From: Fistulifera solaris
Taxonomy: Eukaryota > Bacillariophyta > Bacillariophyceae > Naviculales > Stauroneidaceae
Assembly (NCBI GenBank): GCA_030295235.1
Contig: AP026126.1
Span: 2,089,051-2,153,050, forward strand
Reading direction: 5' to 3'
Length of the DNA stretch: 64,000 nucleotides
A program made the position numbers and the translations under genes. The number at the start of each line of letters is the position of its first letter. Position 1 is the first letter of the stretch. Positions 30,854 through 42,917 of this stretch are shown one piece after another. Below the pieces are notes generated by a model. It was given only the letters and a program-made list of their open reading frames with translations. It was not told where the DNA came from and ran no database searches.

Positions 30854-31320
30854 ACGACCTTTTGTCATGACTGCATTTCAATCCAAGTCACGTTATGCTC
30901 CGGTGTCTGTCCGGGACTCATTCTCTGTTAGACATGTTTCTTCGCGGCAACCCTGCAAGCTGCAACGGTGACGCACGAATACTAACACCCCCTTCATTTA
31001 TCATCAATATGCAGCAATTCGCCATGGAAGAATCATATTTCTAATCCATTAAATTCACCAGACGTTTATTCTAGTCTTCAAGAATACGGCGGTGATCAGA
31101 ATAGCGTGATGCTACTTTACAGGACAGAAAGGTTTGTTTGTTATCCCAGGATAAACTCGAACCCTCCCGAAAAGCCGATCGCCTTACTGTCTCGGATGCC
31201 AAAGTCATGTCGTGATGTATAGAGATGTAATTATGTACTTCTATGAGTATTCGTGCTTGATGAAGACGCAGCATAGCAGCATGAATTCCAACTACTTCTT
31301 CGTCGTCCTCTGCCAAGCCC
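30854..31320. other. Intergenic, 3' of HSF-2
   Basis: No gene recognised; an 81-codon open frame at 31071-31316 on the minus strand is probably the HSF 3' UTR. Confidence 0.45.
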
Positions 31321-32036
31321 TTAAGACAAGCACAGCTCTTCTTCTATCGGTAAATCAACATAGTTAGGACCGACGGACCAAAGTTCAGGACGAAGTCCCG
31401 ACAATCCTCCGCTTGGCTCACAAGTCGTTAACGGAGAACTAAATGACAAAGCTTCTGAAACAGGTTGCGGAAGGACACGCTGTACAAGAGACTGTAGCCC
31501 ACGCAATTCGGAACGCGTATTCTCCAATTGCCGCTGTAAGTGCTCTACTTCTTGGCGCAAATCTTCTACACCAGCTGCTGTTCGTGGTGGAGCTCCGCCT
31601 TTTCGAATGCAACGAAGGAGATCGGGACGTTCACGTTGAAAATATGGATGATGAAAAGCCACGCCGTGTTCGGTCAGATCGTCCCATTTCACCTTTCGAA
31701 ACCCGTACAAATTTAACTGACGAACGAATGAGCTCATTTTCTGGTGATTAAAATAGCGTGGGACGAATTCGTTCTGGAAAGTCATGATATCTTCAATCAC
31801 AAAAGACAAGCCATCGTCGGACCTGAGAGGAGTAGAACACAGAATTAGCGGAAGCGCGCGACATAACAGCGACTGTTTTCAAGAAAGACGTACCATGTTG
31901 CTACATTCGGGTCGCAAGTGTTTACAAGCTCGTAAGTTTTCTGTTACGATAAGGAAGGAAAAACAATGTGAGACTCGCATTACTCCGACAACCTAGAAAT
32001 AATCACCGTACAACACCAACTTACTCGAAGAAACAT
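31321..32036 (-). CDS. HSF: Second heat shock factor, three exons, start uncertain
   Basis: Exons 32036-32025, 31940-31894 and 31822-31321, introns 84 and 71 bp. The splices rebuild the HSF DNA-binding domain: MFLR-KTYELVNTCDPNVATW-SDDGLSFVIEDIMTFQNEF, then YFNHQKMSSFVRQLNLYGFR and GVAFHHPYFQRERPDLL. It is followed by a coiled coil for trimerisation (VEDLRQEVEHLQRQLENTRS) and a short C-terminus. The DNA-binding domain is of the classical SFVRQLNLYGF type, unlike the SFTRKLNRWNF type of the HSF at 23 kb, so these are distant paralogues. The ATG at 32036 is minimal. An upstream ATG pair near 32070 would add METTPLSRR-like sequence if one A were missing at 32062-32064, giving a usual short N-terminal extension. 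Confidence 0.88.
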
Positions 32037-32672
32037 GGCTGGCGTCGACTCAAAGGGGTGGTTTCCATTGTCATCGTACTTCAGTTTTTAACTTGTTCTT
32101 TGAAAATGGACGAGGGGATGGAGAGAATCGTGCAAGTTGAAATTGCACAAAAACTTCCGTGACGTTGATTGGCTTCGCTCGTCGAGAAGTGTGACTTGTG
32201 AACAGAATTGGCAATTGGCTTTCAGTAGCCCAATCATCGATACGTGGAAGTGAACACCACAAACTGATCATGTGGGCGTTTGCTTCAAGTTCCTTTGTCG
32301 ATGCACCGCAATGTACGAGAAGTAAGCATCCGCGTCATAGGCAAAGTATCGGTTGAAATGTGAAACATTGATAATTCGTTCGGAATACTTGTACAGAATA
32401 GATCAGCGTCGCGCGCCAGGAAACTGGCCTTCTGATTTCTGGTTCAACTTCAATTCGAAGGGGGTCACGGCAAACACAAAAAGAAAATACGGAGTAGAGG
32501 ATTGGCCAACGGCCGAAGACGATTTGCACTTTTTTCTCTACATCTTGCTCATCGTTTATTCCTTTACAAGCTCCTTCGTTCTCTTGCCTTGCATCGAAAC
32601 CTCTAGATGTACGCCCAAAAAATCCGCGAGCACGAGCGAACAATATTGACGTATTGCGCTATTGTGGGGTGT
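32037..32672. other. Intergenic between HSF-2 and helicase
   Basis: No gene supported; open frames at 32335-32649 on both strands look random. It includes the HSF-2 promoter and the helicase 3' flank. Confidence 0.45.
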
Positions 32673-35600
32673 TTACTCGACAACCTCCAACATTTCTTCG
32701 TCGTCGCGCTTTAACTCATTAATCTCCACAGCATCTTCATCATCGTTCTCATCGGCTACAAAAGCAAGAGGATCTTTCACAGGATATCTGTTCATGGTTC
32801 TCGCTGCTTTTCGGCACGCATAGCGCAAGTCGGCATGTATTCCAGCGCTAGGAATGGTGCGAACAGGCTCAAATGGTAAATTAGAAAACTGCCGCACAGC
32901 ATCGAGGACTCGGGAAAGTGTGCGTGCTAGATCCCCCGGAGATTGTCCAGAAATACGCAAGGCCTCCTGCCACGAGCAACCAGAGGCCCAGGCAGTGACA
33001 ACTTCACAATTTGAAATGTCTCTGTTACAATATTATCCGTAAGGACGGGGGGTTAGGGCACAGAAACTGCTGTAAAGACATTCAAACTAACCGACTTACA
33101 ATGCACAATTGCGAGTATTGGTGTCGACATCATAATCTTTCTGCACCTGCATGAAGCGCTCCATAACCGTTAACGAGCTCTCGATTACACGTTGTTGTTG
33201 TACAGAAAGCCGGTGAAACGTATCCAGCATTCCAGAGTTTTCTCTGTCGCTCCTTTCTGAAACCAGGCACGAGATATAACCGGCCAGCTCTGCGGAGGGC
33301 AAATTTAGAAGCAATCGCCGCAATTTCGCCGCCTCATCATTCGCTGATAAGAATTCTTGCGGAGGGATTTTTGTAAATGATGGATCGCTCATAATTGATT
33401 CTGGATATAATTCGTCTTGTTCAAACTCATACATTTCTTTGCGAAACTCGTTGAATTTGTCTGAAACACCCACTACGTCCCACGCTCCTCCCATTGCCAC
33501 AAGGGCCCATAAAGAGTTATCCAAAGAAATGCGTCCGACGGTTTGGCCACCGTGTGTGACCCGGTATTTTCCCTCGCTATCTTCCACTAAACATCCGTAT
33601 GCTACTAAGGTTTGAATGATTGACAGAACGTCGTCCCATGCGTCAGGAACCCGCTCTTCTTCGAAAGCCCAATCAGGCAAAGAGGAATCAGTCATTTTCG
33701 ATTTCTTTTGTTGTGATTTCCTGCTTTTTCTTTGCGCTACTACTGCGGATTTGGCGAAATCGCACAACTGATCAGGTTGCAGTACGCTGCCATCTTTACT
33801 GAGCGTGGCTTGTTGCAAGGAGTTCTGAAGTCGACGAGCCGATGAAGTCGATTCCTGCAGTGCATCATTAACAATTGACGTCACTATTGTGAATGGATGT
33901 TCTTGAAGCTGCGATGAAACCTTTTGTATTCTTTCCTGTTGCGCTTCCATTTGGTGCTGTAAGTCGGCGTCAGTTTCACACAAAAAAGTCGCCAAGCATA
34001 GACTCTCGGTAAGACTCCTCCACATCTCTCAAGTCAAAGCATTCTTTTTGCAAATATTGAAGAGTGGTCTCTTCCAATTGCAGCATTTGATGTAAACCCT
34101 GAAAAGACTTGCTCGTTTTCTTAAGACTCTCTTTGTCGTTAAATAGTTTTAAAATCTTGCCGATTGCTTTCGAGGAAAGGCTACGTTCTGCAAGTAGTTG
34201 CATCATATCATTCCAAAATCGTTCTTGTGCCTCCAGACTATTGTCGCTTGTGTCAGTTTTTTTACTTTCATCCGCAGCGCTTGCTTCCGCCAGCTCTCGA
34301 CGTTGCCACAAAGCAAATGATTTACGTATCAGCTCTTCAGCAACATTTAACTGACCTTGCCCTCTCTCGATTAACTGAATTGCGAGTGTGTACGAGGGAC
34401 TGAACTGCGATTGAATTGGCAAGATGGGATCGGTCAGTATAGTAGCAGCCTGCTGATGTGATTCAAAAGGCGTGGCAACAAGCACGCATGTTCCTGCATT
34501 ATCCATGCCGCGGCGTCCAGCACGCCCCGCCATCTGTAAAACGTTGGCGGTCTCCAGCAGCTGAATAGAGCCTCCGGTCCCTGTGCGCTTGGCCATACTT
34601 AGTAACACAGTCGTCCGAGCAGGCATGTTGATACCAGCCGCCAAAGTTTCCGTAGCAAAGACAACTGGGAGAAGTTGGTCTTGAAACAGCCGTTCCACGA
34701 GCGATTTCTGAGCAGGTAAGAGGCCGGCATGATGCGAGCCTATGCCAAATAAAAACTGCTCACAAATTTCTGTTTCCAAGGCGATTTCGGGATTTTCCGT
34801 ATTAAATGTCTTTAGGCGCATGGCAACCTTTTCTACTTGAAATTGATCGAGCAATCCGGCTGTAGCATAATAGTGCCAATTGTCTTTTGATAACGGTGAT
34901 TCATGATCATACGGTATGGAGTCATCAATACTAGCTTCGAAAATATCAGAAAGAACTGATTCCGACAAATATTCACTTTTAGTCCGGAAGTTTCGCCCGA
35001 GTTTGTCCTGGAGAACATTCTGGTTTTTTAATTTGTTCTTGGAGCTTCGCGATCGCGTCGGAAAAGACCGACGATTGTTGCAGAAGGCTTCGTGTTCATT
35101 TTCATCGTCTGAGAAATTGACATCAAGCAACCGATCACGTGGTCCTTTGAAATATTGATACAGACTGGTAGCCGCTTGATCGCATCCATTTCTACTGAAC
35201 AGGAAGAAGATAGCAGGTAACAAGTCCTTTTGCTGCAATCGCTGTACCAGTGCTGAGATACTGGGCACAGCTCGTCGCATTCTTGTTTCAATAACCGTTC
35301 TTTTTCGCGGCGTTCTTCGCGCGGCGAGAGTGACTTTCGATTGATTCCTCCATTGCTGTATTTACTGCTGTTATCATTATAGCTTCGTTTTGACTCGTTG
35401 TTTCGTTTTTGATTTGTTTGTACCCGCCATGCGGCTTTTTGTCGTTCCAATGTCCGTTGCACACGTTGCGCGCGTCGCTGTGCTGCCGCTTCGAGAGCAG
35501 GATTGACTTGTAATCCCTTCGGCAATTTTTCAACGGCAGTTGAAACCTCCGGCGTGGGCACGCCAAAACCACGGGATGTCTGAAAGGATGTGACGTCGCC

Positions 35601-36530
35601 ATTTTTGTCCCCGCCATGGTTAGCACTGCTAACACCATCCCCTCGATAGCCCAACAATCCGAATCGCGCGCCTGGCCCAGCTTGAGCATTTCGAAATAAA
35701 GGATAAAGGCCATCTTGCGTGGCAAATAAATACTGCAGGGGCACCGGCCGTTCCTTGGTTTCAATAAGAACCGTTTGTCGTGACGTAACACTCTCCATCC
35801 AGGCTCGTAAACTCGCGGCATTGGCCAAAGTCGCGGATAAACAAATGAGCTGCGTCGTATCTGGACAAGAAATGACACATTCTTCCCAGACACCTCCACG
35901 CCCGGGATTTCCGATGTAATGAAATTCGTCTAAAACGACGACTTGTGTCGAATCCGGATGTTCTTCTTCGCCCCGCCACACGCGATTGCGATAGACTTCC
36001 GTCGTCATGACACAAATATCCGCATCGGTTGACAAACTGACATCTCCTGTACTTAATCCGCATCGATTTGGATAGACTTGTCGCAATTCTAAGTACTTTT
36101 GATTCGACAATGCTTTGAGCGGCGTTGTATAAATTCCACGTTGATTCCAGAGCAAAGCCATTTCTCCCACAACGGTTTTCCCGGCTCCCGTCGGTGCGCA
36201 AACAATGACGTGTCGTCCCTGTAGAATAGCTCCTCCCGCTAGACATTGCCAGTCATCGAGTGGGAAGCTAAAGTGTTGCTGAAAAAAAGCCCGTCCATGT
36301 TTTGTGAATTCGATTGCTTCTTGTGTGTCAAGTGACGATGATGAAATCGAGTTCGTTTTTGTCGATCTTAAAGCCGACGAAGCAGGAAATATTGAATTAG
36401 TTGAAAGACTAAGCCGTCGTTGATTCTGTAAAAAGAAGATTCGACAGCCGCAGTTCTTTGATGAATCAATGACGGAGATATTAGCCGAAAGGCCCAAATA
36501 GAAAGATTGCTTGCCTTTAGCAAGAAGCAT
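32673..36530 (-). CDS. ISE2: ISE2-like plastid Ski2-type RNA helicase, two frame breaks
   Basis: Exons 36530-33100 and 33021-32673, with a 78-bp intron near the 3' end. The first RecA domain has CAPTGAGKTVVGEM (Walker A), VVVLDEFHYIGNPGRGGVWE (DEVH-type box) and LICLSATL. A basic insert with QRRAQRVQRTLERQKAAWR follows, then TRMRRAVPSISALV and LPAIFFLFSRNGCD, as in plant ISE2. The second RecA domain has GIGSHHAGLLPAQK, FATETLAAGINMPARTTVL and QMAGRAGRRGMDNAG. The C-terminal region fits the DSHCT domain (SWQEALRISGQSPGDLARTL). ISE2 processes chloroplast RNA. The N-terminus is basic and Ser-rich, compatible with organelle targeting. Frame breaks lie at T3 35286-35288 and A6 33982-33987; one base each restores LLK-TRMRRAV and GDFF-LCETDA. 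The total of about 1,260 aa fits the family. Confidence 0.85.
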
Positions 36531-37098
36531 GAAACGGAAACCACCAACGACCGCTTCATTTTTATTAACCTATGAGATATGCGCGACGATTAACTGAAAA
36601 ACGAAAGGCAGAAATGAAGAAAGGCGCTGTAAAGGCAATGACAAATGCTTGTTTTAAATGCGTCGTTCATGGTCGTTCATGGTCGTTCATTTTTATACGT
36701 CTTCTTTTTCTTACCACCTTACCTGGTATCTGCCTTTGCGTCATCAGTCGATAATGTTCGACGTTCGACGAAAGGGCAGAAGGACAGACGAAGAAATCAA
36801 TCAGTCAGAAATCAATGTCTTATAGGCATAAAGAATACTGATTTTAAAACCGCTTCAATAGAAGTATATCTTACAAAGTATGAACCCATTTGCAGCTGAA
36901 AACAGTTCCTCTTGCAAAACTCCATCGCGATTCGCGATCGGTCGATCGATCGATCGTCGCAAAAGCATCGTCCATCGTCGCAAAAGCATTAGTCTATAAA
37001 GTGCAAAGCAATCGAAGTATCATCAGCATTTTGCAACATAAAATAATCAAATGATAGTCTAATATAGACGATACGATAGTATAGAAAATTTGGAGAGA
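36531..37098. other. Intergenic with short tandem repeats
   Basis: No gene. It contains three copies of GTCGTTCATG-like sequence near 36661-36690, a TTACCTGGTA motif near 36718, (CGAT)n near 36936-36957 and two copies of CGTCGCAAAAGCAT near 36955-36990. Confidence 0.55.
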
Positions 37099-39013
37099 AT
37101 GGCTCCAGAAGAACGGCAAGATAAAGACGAAAATGATCCTACAAAACATGCTGCTCATTCACAGGAAACCTCTCACTTGCACGCGTGGCCCGAAAACTCT
37201 TATTATCAATCGTTTTCTTATTCATACATGAATCACATTCTCAATAAAGGGCAGAAACAATTCAAAAATAATAAACACTTGGAATTGGAGGATTTATATG
37301 CGGTTCCTCCGGACATGGAAGCGGAGAATGTGAGCAATCAATTTTGGTGCGTTCTATTCTTACGACAAAATCATTTTGAATCTATCACACAATTCTCAAT
37401 TCAGCTTTCTCAGGAAAGACTATAGAGAACATCATTCATTGTTACGAGCTTTGTGGAAGATTGCTCGAAAGTATTACTTTGCAGCAGCAATATGGGAAAT
37501 GTTGTATATAATCGCTCGAGTGGCGCTTCCCATGGCTTTCCGGATTGATGATGTCGTCCAGTTGGCTTTTGTCATCTATAGTCGTCATGGTGCGTATTGA
37601 AGATTCTTGTGCGCTAATGTTTTTTGTCGACTGTCTCTCAATCACTTTTGCAGGCTGTGGTATTGCCTTGGATTTTGATCCCACTTGCTCCTGTGACTTT
37701 AATTTATATTTACACACAGTCGTACTACCGTATGAGCGGTCCGGATCTGCAGCGCTTAGATGCAATTACGCGTAGTCCCATTCAAGCTAGTCTTGCTGAA
37801 GGTACGACGGAATACGTGCGAAAGATCACCGTCACACAGTTTATCTCATTCTCGTAAATCATCATCCGCAGGTCTTGAGGGAGCTCATATCATTCGTGCA
37901 TATAGAAAAGAGCTAAAATTCGCTGCATCTTTTCGTCACTTGATTAATCGCAATAGCGCCGCCATGATGAATTTTCTGGCGGGACAACGTTGGTTGGGCT
38001 TCCGCATTGAAATCATGGGTGCTTCGCTTACCACAGCGTCCTCCCTTATTATCATTCTGGCGAATGAAATGCTGAATATCAACGCCGGTATGGTGGGTTT
38101 GTTGCTGCAGTGGTCTATAGTATTCACGTCGGCGTTAAATTTCTTTTTTCTACGGTTGACTGATTCAGAAGCGAGACTTACAAGTATTGAACGAATCTAC
38201 AACACTAGTCAACTGGACAGCGAAGCCGCGTGGGAAACGGACGCGTCTGTCGCTGTTCTAGACACGTTGTGGCCGCAGAATGGCGAACTTGAATTCGATC
38301 ATGTTTGCATGCGTTATCGTAGCGATCTTCCTTTGGCATTGAGTTCGGTTTCTTTCAAATTAATAGCGAAAAGTCGCTGCGGAATAATAGGGCGTACAGG
38401 ATCTGGCAAGAGCTCGTTAATAGCGTCAATTCTCCGTATCACAGAGATTGAATCCGGGCGGATTTTGCTAGACGGCGTTGATTTATCCGAAATTGGCTTG
38501 ACGGATGTTCGAGGTCGAGAGCACGGTCTGAGAGTTATCCCACAGGACCCAGTACTTTATGCAGGTTCACTTCGAGACTGCATTGATCCTTTTCACTTAT
38601 GTACAGATGATGAGATAATTCTCGAAGCACTGAAGGCTGTAAAGCACCAGGGCGCTTTGAAACGCGGGCTAGCTACTTTGAATGACAGCATTGAAGAAGG
38701 TGGTTCCAATTTGAGTGCTGGTGAACGGCAATTGCTTTGTTTAGCGAGAGCTATCATTGATTCATCGACTGACTCTTTCATTCAAGAGATGCTACGCACA
38801 CGCTTCAATGATACCACTTTATTGACCATTGCGCATCGTCTTCACACAATAATGGATTATGACACAGTGCTCGTGATGGATAATGGCCGCGTGGCTCAAT
38901 TTGGTCCCCCAAAAGAGTTGCTCATGGACAAGAACGGAATTTTTGCATCTCTTGTGGAATCTTCAGGACCCGAAGCAGCACAAGAGCTACGAGCTATTGC
39001 CGATCAACACTGA
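37099..39013 (+). pseudogene. Internally deleted ABCC-type ABC transporter
   Basis: Exons about 37099-37346, 37405-37589, 37654-37801 and 37872-39013. The N-terminus and the start of the first membrane domain are present (FLRKDYREHHSLLRALWKIA, IIARVALPMA). The sequence then passes straight into the end of the second membrane domain (AVVLPWILIPLAPVTLIYIY, YYRMSGPDLQRLDAITRSPI). The rest of TMD1 and all of NBD1 are missing. NBD2 keeps Walker A (GRTGSGKSS), Q-loop PQDP, signature LSAGERQLLCLARAI and the switch His (LTIAHRL). However, the Walker B and catalytic Glu segment between LARAI and IDSSTDSFIQ is absent, and exons 2 and 3 do not share phase with the best donor. ABCC proteins export conjugates and drugs; this copy cannot hydrolyse ATP normally. 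Either a decayed gene or a mis-assembly. Confidence 0.75.
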
Positions 39014-39213
39014 TAAACTCTTATACTATCAATAATGATTCATAAATACATTGAGCGAATCATAAGAATGATTGAACTACTACATTTTTGTATTATAGGT
39101 CCTCAATCTTATCCGGGACTGAAATGCTGATTCATAGAAAGGTCGTTGTAACATTCAAAGGAAATGCTTCATCGGTCCCTGGTACCGACAACTATTCAGT
39201 TATATTGAATACA

Positions 39214-40258
39214 ATGGAAACATATTGGAAGCCGTCCATTGGATCGACGGTTAGAGCCAAACTACCTAATAACAGCAAAAGGAAACACCGTGCAATTATC
39301 GCGGACGCTGAGAACGGTCGATTTTTGTTGTTGTGGGAGGAAATTCATTGCCAGCAATCTTCATATTCTCTTAATCTACCCGATTTCTGGTGCTCTTATC
39401 AAAACATTGAGCCATTGCTTTCCTTTGAAGAGCCCGAAAGGCCGATCGAGGGGGATTTCGCCCAACACAAAACGTACGGAGATCAGCTGCTCACTTTAGG
39501 AGATGCGGCGTCCGCGATTCGGCATTATGAAAGAGCCTTGCAATCAGTACGACTAGAAATTGGATGCAGTATTTTACTAGAGGAAGTTACAAAAAGAAAT
39601 CATCGTCCGTTTTCCGTCGAGCTGAAGTGGATTGCATTGAAGATGATGGTAGTTTAGATGTAACTATCATTCCGTGTGGCACTGAGAAAACAGTTAACGA
39701 CAGTCAAATTGCCTTGGTAATTCTCGAACCCGATCCAGAAGCACTACAAGTACGCTCTCTTTTGAATTGCGCTCGTTGCTGTCTCCAGATAGCGGAACTT
39801 TCGTCGGACATCAAATCACAATTTACGCAACGAGCTCTTCATGTCTGCTCGCTATGTATCATGCTATTAGAAGATGAAAACGACGCCAAAGCAATGTCCG
39901 ATAGTACCTATTTGCAGACAGCTTTTCTGCTCCGAAGCCAAGCTTTTGCCGATAAGCATCAGTATGATGCCGCTTTGTCAGATATATCCGCATTATTGAA
40001 GTTGGATCCTGGCAATGAGGTTGGACGACGAAGAGTCAATCTATACAAACGAAAAAGGAAGAAATGAAGACAAGTGAAAAGAGACTTGTCAAAGCCATGT
40101 GTGGATACATACAGCAAGCCACAACTGGGGTGAGTGCACTAGAAGAGCAGGTTACCAGTGAAAAGACTCCGCAGGCTGGGATTGCCAACAAGGTCGAACA
40201 TGCCCAACAAGGCTCTTTCTGGATTGTGTGTCTCATGGTTGTCTTTTTGCTTGGATAA
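39214..40258 (+). CDS. Tail-anchored TPR protein, two frame breaks
   Basis: Start ATG 39214 (METYWKPSIGSTVRAKLP); earlier frame-open sequence from about 39088 follows a TATAG acceptor-like site and may be UTR. The N-terminal part looks like a small beta barrel (AIIADAENGRFLLLWEE). Next is a helical repeat (TYGDQLLTLGDAASAIRHYE), acidic sequence, then further TPR-like helices (VRSLLNCARCCLQIAEL, YLQTAFLLRSQAFADKHQY and DAALSDISALLKLDPGN). The C-terminus is basic and ends in a membrane helix (GSFWIVCLMVVFLLG), so a tail anchor with a cytosolic TPR co-chaperone-like domain is likely. Frame breaks at T4 39572-39575 and A3 40062-40064 are each repaired by one base (RKK-MKTSEK). The partner is unknown. 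Confidence 0.62.
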
Positions 40259-40471
40259 TACAGAAAAATCTTTGAGGTAACATTGGCTAGAGCGCATGAA
40301 AAATCGCGAAACTTAATGTTTACCCCCATTCGATTGTGGTCACAAAAAGCGCCATGAATTCAAAATAGTCTGAAAGTATTCTTTAGTCCTTTCACAATCT
40401 TTGGTTTAAGATGATTGTGACGAAATAATAATTTGATTTCAACGAGTGATTAAAGTTACTATTTTGTGTTA

Positions 40472-41836
40472 TTACTCCTCCAATAGCTTCGAAACCACGT
40501 TAAGAAAAGCGGGTACGTCTTCTTCAAAGGGATCGTGCCCCATATCTTCCATGGCCACAATGCGAACAGAAGGAAAGTCCTTCAAAAAGCCTCGAATGCG
40601 ATTCTCGGGGACAACTTTATCTTTGGAGCCGACCACAACATCCACTTTGATTCCCCTGTCTAAAATAGCTTGTAACAGTTCACCATCAGACTTATCACCG
40701 GGTAAAAGTTGTGCTGAGGAAAAGCCAATAAAACCTTTCTCCCAACCTTTCCCAATGGAAGGCCATTGAAAGCGAAGAACGTCACTATTCTTGACACGAA
40801 GAGGATTGCCCCACGCCAATTGCAGACCCTTGCGCCAAAAGCCAGGATTGCCTACTAATCGCCGCAATGCGTATGACAGAATCGCTTGTAAGATCGCAAC
40901 CGGAAAAGCCAAAAGCGCGTTATTGATCTCTTTGAGACGTGTCAAGTAGGCAGCAGCTGATGCTGGTCGATGCAAGCGTCTACGAGGATACCCATTCATA
41001 CCATTCTCCTGTCCTGGCTTGGAAACGCGGGACAAACCCAACGATGGTGCGACAAGAATGACGCGTACATTCATGCCCGAAGGTAAATCCAAGGCCATTC
41101 GCATGGTAGTTATCGAGCCCATGGAGTGTCCGAGGAGTAGAACAGTTTTCGGAGCCCGCGATTGCAATACAGACATACCCAGTTTGGCGGTAGCCTTCAA
41201 AGTGAAATCGTACTTGCTTGACGGTCGATCTGTGAAACCAAATCCAGCCGCATCATGCCCGAGCACCACGCGAGCTCTCGCTTTCTCTGCCAAGCCTGGA
41301 ATGGCCGGCAACCACGACAAGGAGGACGCCCCAAAACCGTGATTGACATAAAGGCAATCCCAGTTTGCCGGTAGTTTTGTATTTTCGTGCTCCAAGAAAT
41401 GAATACCTGTCGTTCGATCCTCGATTACAAATTTCTCGTATCTTGATAGCGCTGATGGTAAAAAGTACTTTTGTAAAAGAGTTTCCATGGAAACCCGCGA
41501 CGGCGGCAAGAAAAAGTCCTGCACCAGCAGCGTCGTGAATGCCCAGAGGATGACAGTCTTTACAAGAAACGAGACAATTATTTTCCAATTGTGACGATAT
41601 AATGCTGAAAATAATCTCCACTGAATGGGATTGGGGTTTGAGAATGTCGTCAATGCCGCAGTTGCAGCGGAAAAGAGAGCAACAGCGATGTTGGCCGGTC
41701 CAGGAAGAGCACGATACGCAGGATGTAAATCGGCGGGAATTTCAAACAAATTGGGTTCCTCCGGATGAGGAACAGGAGCTACAGCCTCTGAATCCGCTTT
41801 AATGTTATCAGAAAACGAGGAAGAAGACGACGACAT
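40472..41836 (-). CDS. Alpha/beta hydrolase
   Basis: About 454 aa from the ATG at 41836 (MSSSSSSFSDNIKADSE); the same frame is open to 42001 but begins with GTG. A membrane segment (IIVSFLVKTVILWAFTTLLV) precedes the hydrolase core. The core has the oxyanion strand YVNHGFGASSLSW, GHDAAGFGFTDRP, nucleophile elbow LLLGHSMGSITTMRM (catalytic Ser), the acid region VDVVVGSKDKVVPENRI and the C-terminal His in MEDMGHDPFEED. It is likely a membrane-bound esterase, lipase or epoxide-hydrolase-like enzyme; the substrate cannot be inferred. An alternative N-terminus from the ATG at 42005 (MCEFCSNPNSNNDANHTDF) is open for about 50 codons in another frame and looks protein-like, so the start may be incomplete because of another indel. 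Position relative to NOG2 gives no hint of function. Confidence 0.8.
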   Translation of the reverse strand: MSSSSSSFSDNIKADSEAVAPVPHPEEPNLFEIPADLHPAYRALPGPANIAVALFSAATAALTTFSNPNPIQWRLFSALYRHNWKIIVSFLVKTVILWAFTTLLVQDFFLPPSRVSMETLLQKYFLPSALSRYEKFVIEDRTTGIHFLEHENTKLPANWDCLYVNHGFGASSLSWLPAIPGLAEKARARVVLGHDAAGFGFTDRPSSKYDFTLKATAKLGMSVLQSRAPKTVLLLGHSMGSITTMRMALDLPSGMNVRVILVAPSLGLSRVSKPGQENGMNGYPRRRLHRPASAAAYLTRLKEINNALLAFPVAILQAILSYALRRLVGNPGFWRKGLQLAWGNPLRVKNSDVLRFQWPSIGKGWEKGFIGFSSAQLLPGDKSDGELLQAILDRGIKVDVVVGSKDKVVPENRIRGFLKDFPSVRIVAMEDMGHDPFEEDVPAFLNVVSKLLEE

Positions 41837-42917
41837 GCTTAATCGACTGCTAGGTGCCGTCAGAGTCGTCGTCTTTTGGCTGGGAAGAGCGATTTGCATT
41901 AGCTTTTCGTACGGCAGCTTCAATAGCTTCAGCGGAGAAAAACCCAGCAAAATCAGTATGATTAGCGTCGTTGTTACTATTGGGATTCGAACAGAATTCA
42001 CACATGTCTATGTGCTATAATTGCTTATTGTGTGAGGAGAATGATGATGCGCTCGATCGTTTCGCGTGTTTGCTGTTGCATACAATTGCTGTTGATTATA
42101 GTGCGGGTCTGTTTTTCTGTTGGGGGACCGCGTACCAATTAAACAGAAATTCCGTCCGACGACGCAAAATACTTATTCAGATTTTCTAGAAATGCAAAGA
42201 AACGTCTTACAGAATTTTCGTCTGATGATCCAATATGAGTTTCCAGATTTTCTGGATGAGTAAAGCTATTTCTTACAGAATTTCCTTCAGAATTCCCAAA
42301 AAAATGCGTTTCTAGATTTTATGGAACGCAAAGACAGACCACACAAACGTCCTACGGAGTAATTAATTTTACTCCCTAATTTCCTAAACATTTTGACAGT
42401 TTTTTTTTCGTCGTTCACTTTCATTTTCTCACAAATAGTTTTCTTTTTTCAACGAAAATGCTTCAGAATTAGCCGTTAAACAAAAGAGACAACTCCTCAC
42501 ACAGAATGTCCGTCTATTTCAAAATGCTCATGTAGATTTTCCGTTCACGGAAAGGACGCAAGACGTTAGCTTCCAAGTGCTTGTTCCAAATTTTGACTGA
42601 ATAATAAATACGGAGCAATGATATTGATTCAACATTGAATTTCACAGACTGCCCAAACAAATAAAAACGGCTGCCCCAATCCATATTCGCAAGCCCCAGC
42701 TACTGCCCTGCCAAAACGGAGAGGTTACACACCAATCTTAACGGTATATTGCGATCTCTAGAGAAAGGGGTTTGGAAACATAATTCTAGCTGCATTAAAA
42801 AAGCACTTGATTAGGAAGTATTCGCAATGAAGTCGTATGGAGGGAAGTACGCCGTTGTGTAACAGTTCGAAACTTTCGTTAGAGGAAAAAACGTTATAGA
42901 GTTTCAACACTTCCCTT
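41837..42917. other. Intergenic, AT-rich, with a degenerate tandem repeat
   Basis: Besides the possible N-terminal extension of the hydrolase (to 42005), no gene is seen. A degenerate repeat of about 65-70 bp occurs at 42175-42360. Confidence 0.5.
42175..42360. repeat. Degenerate ~65-70 bp tandem repeat, about three units
   Basis: Units begin AGATTTTCTAGAAATGCAAA, AGATTTTCTGGATGAGTAAA and AGATTTTATGGAACGCAAAG, and two of them share CTTACAGAATTT at the same offset. The copies are diverged. Confidence 0.45.
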
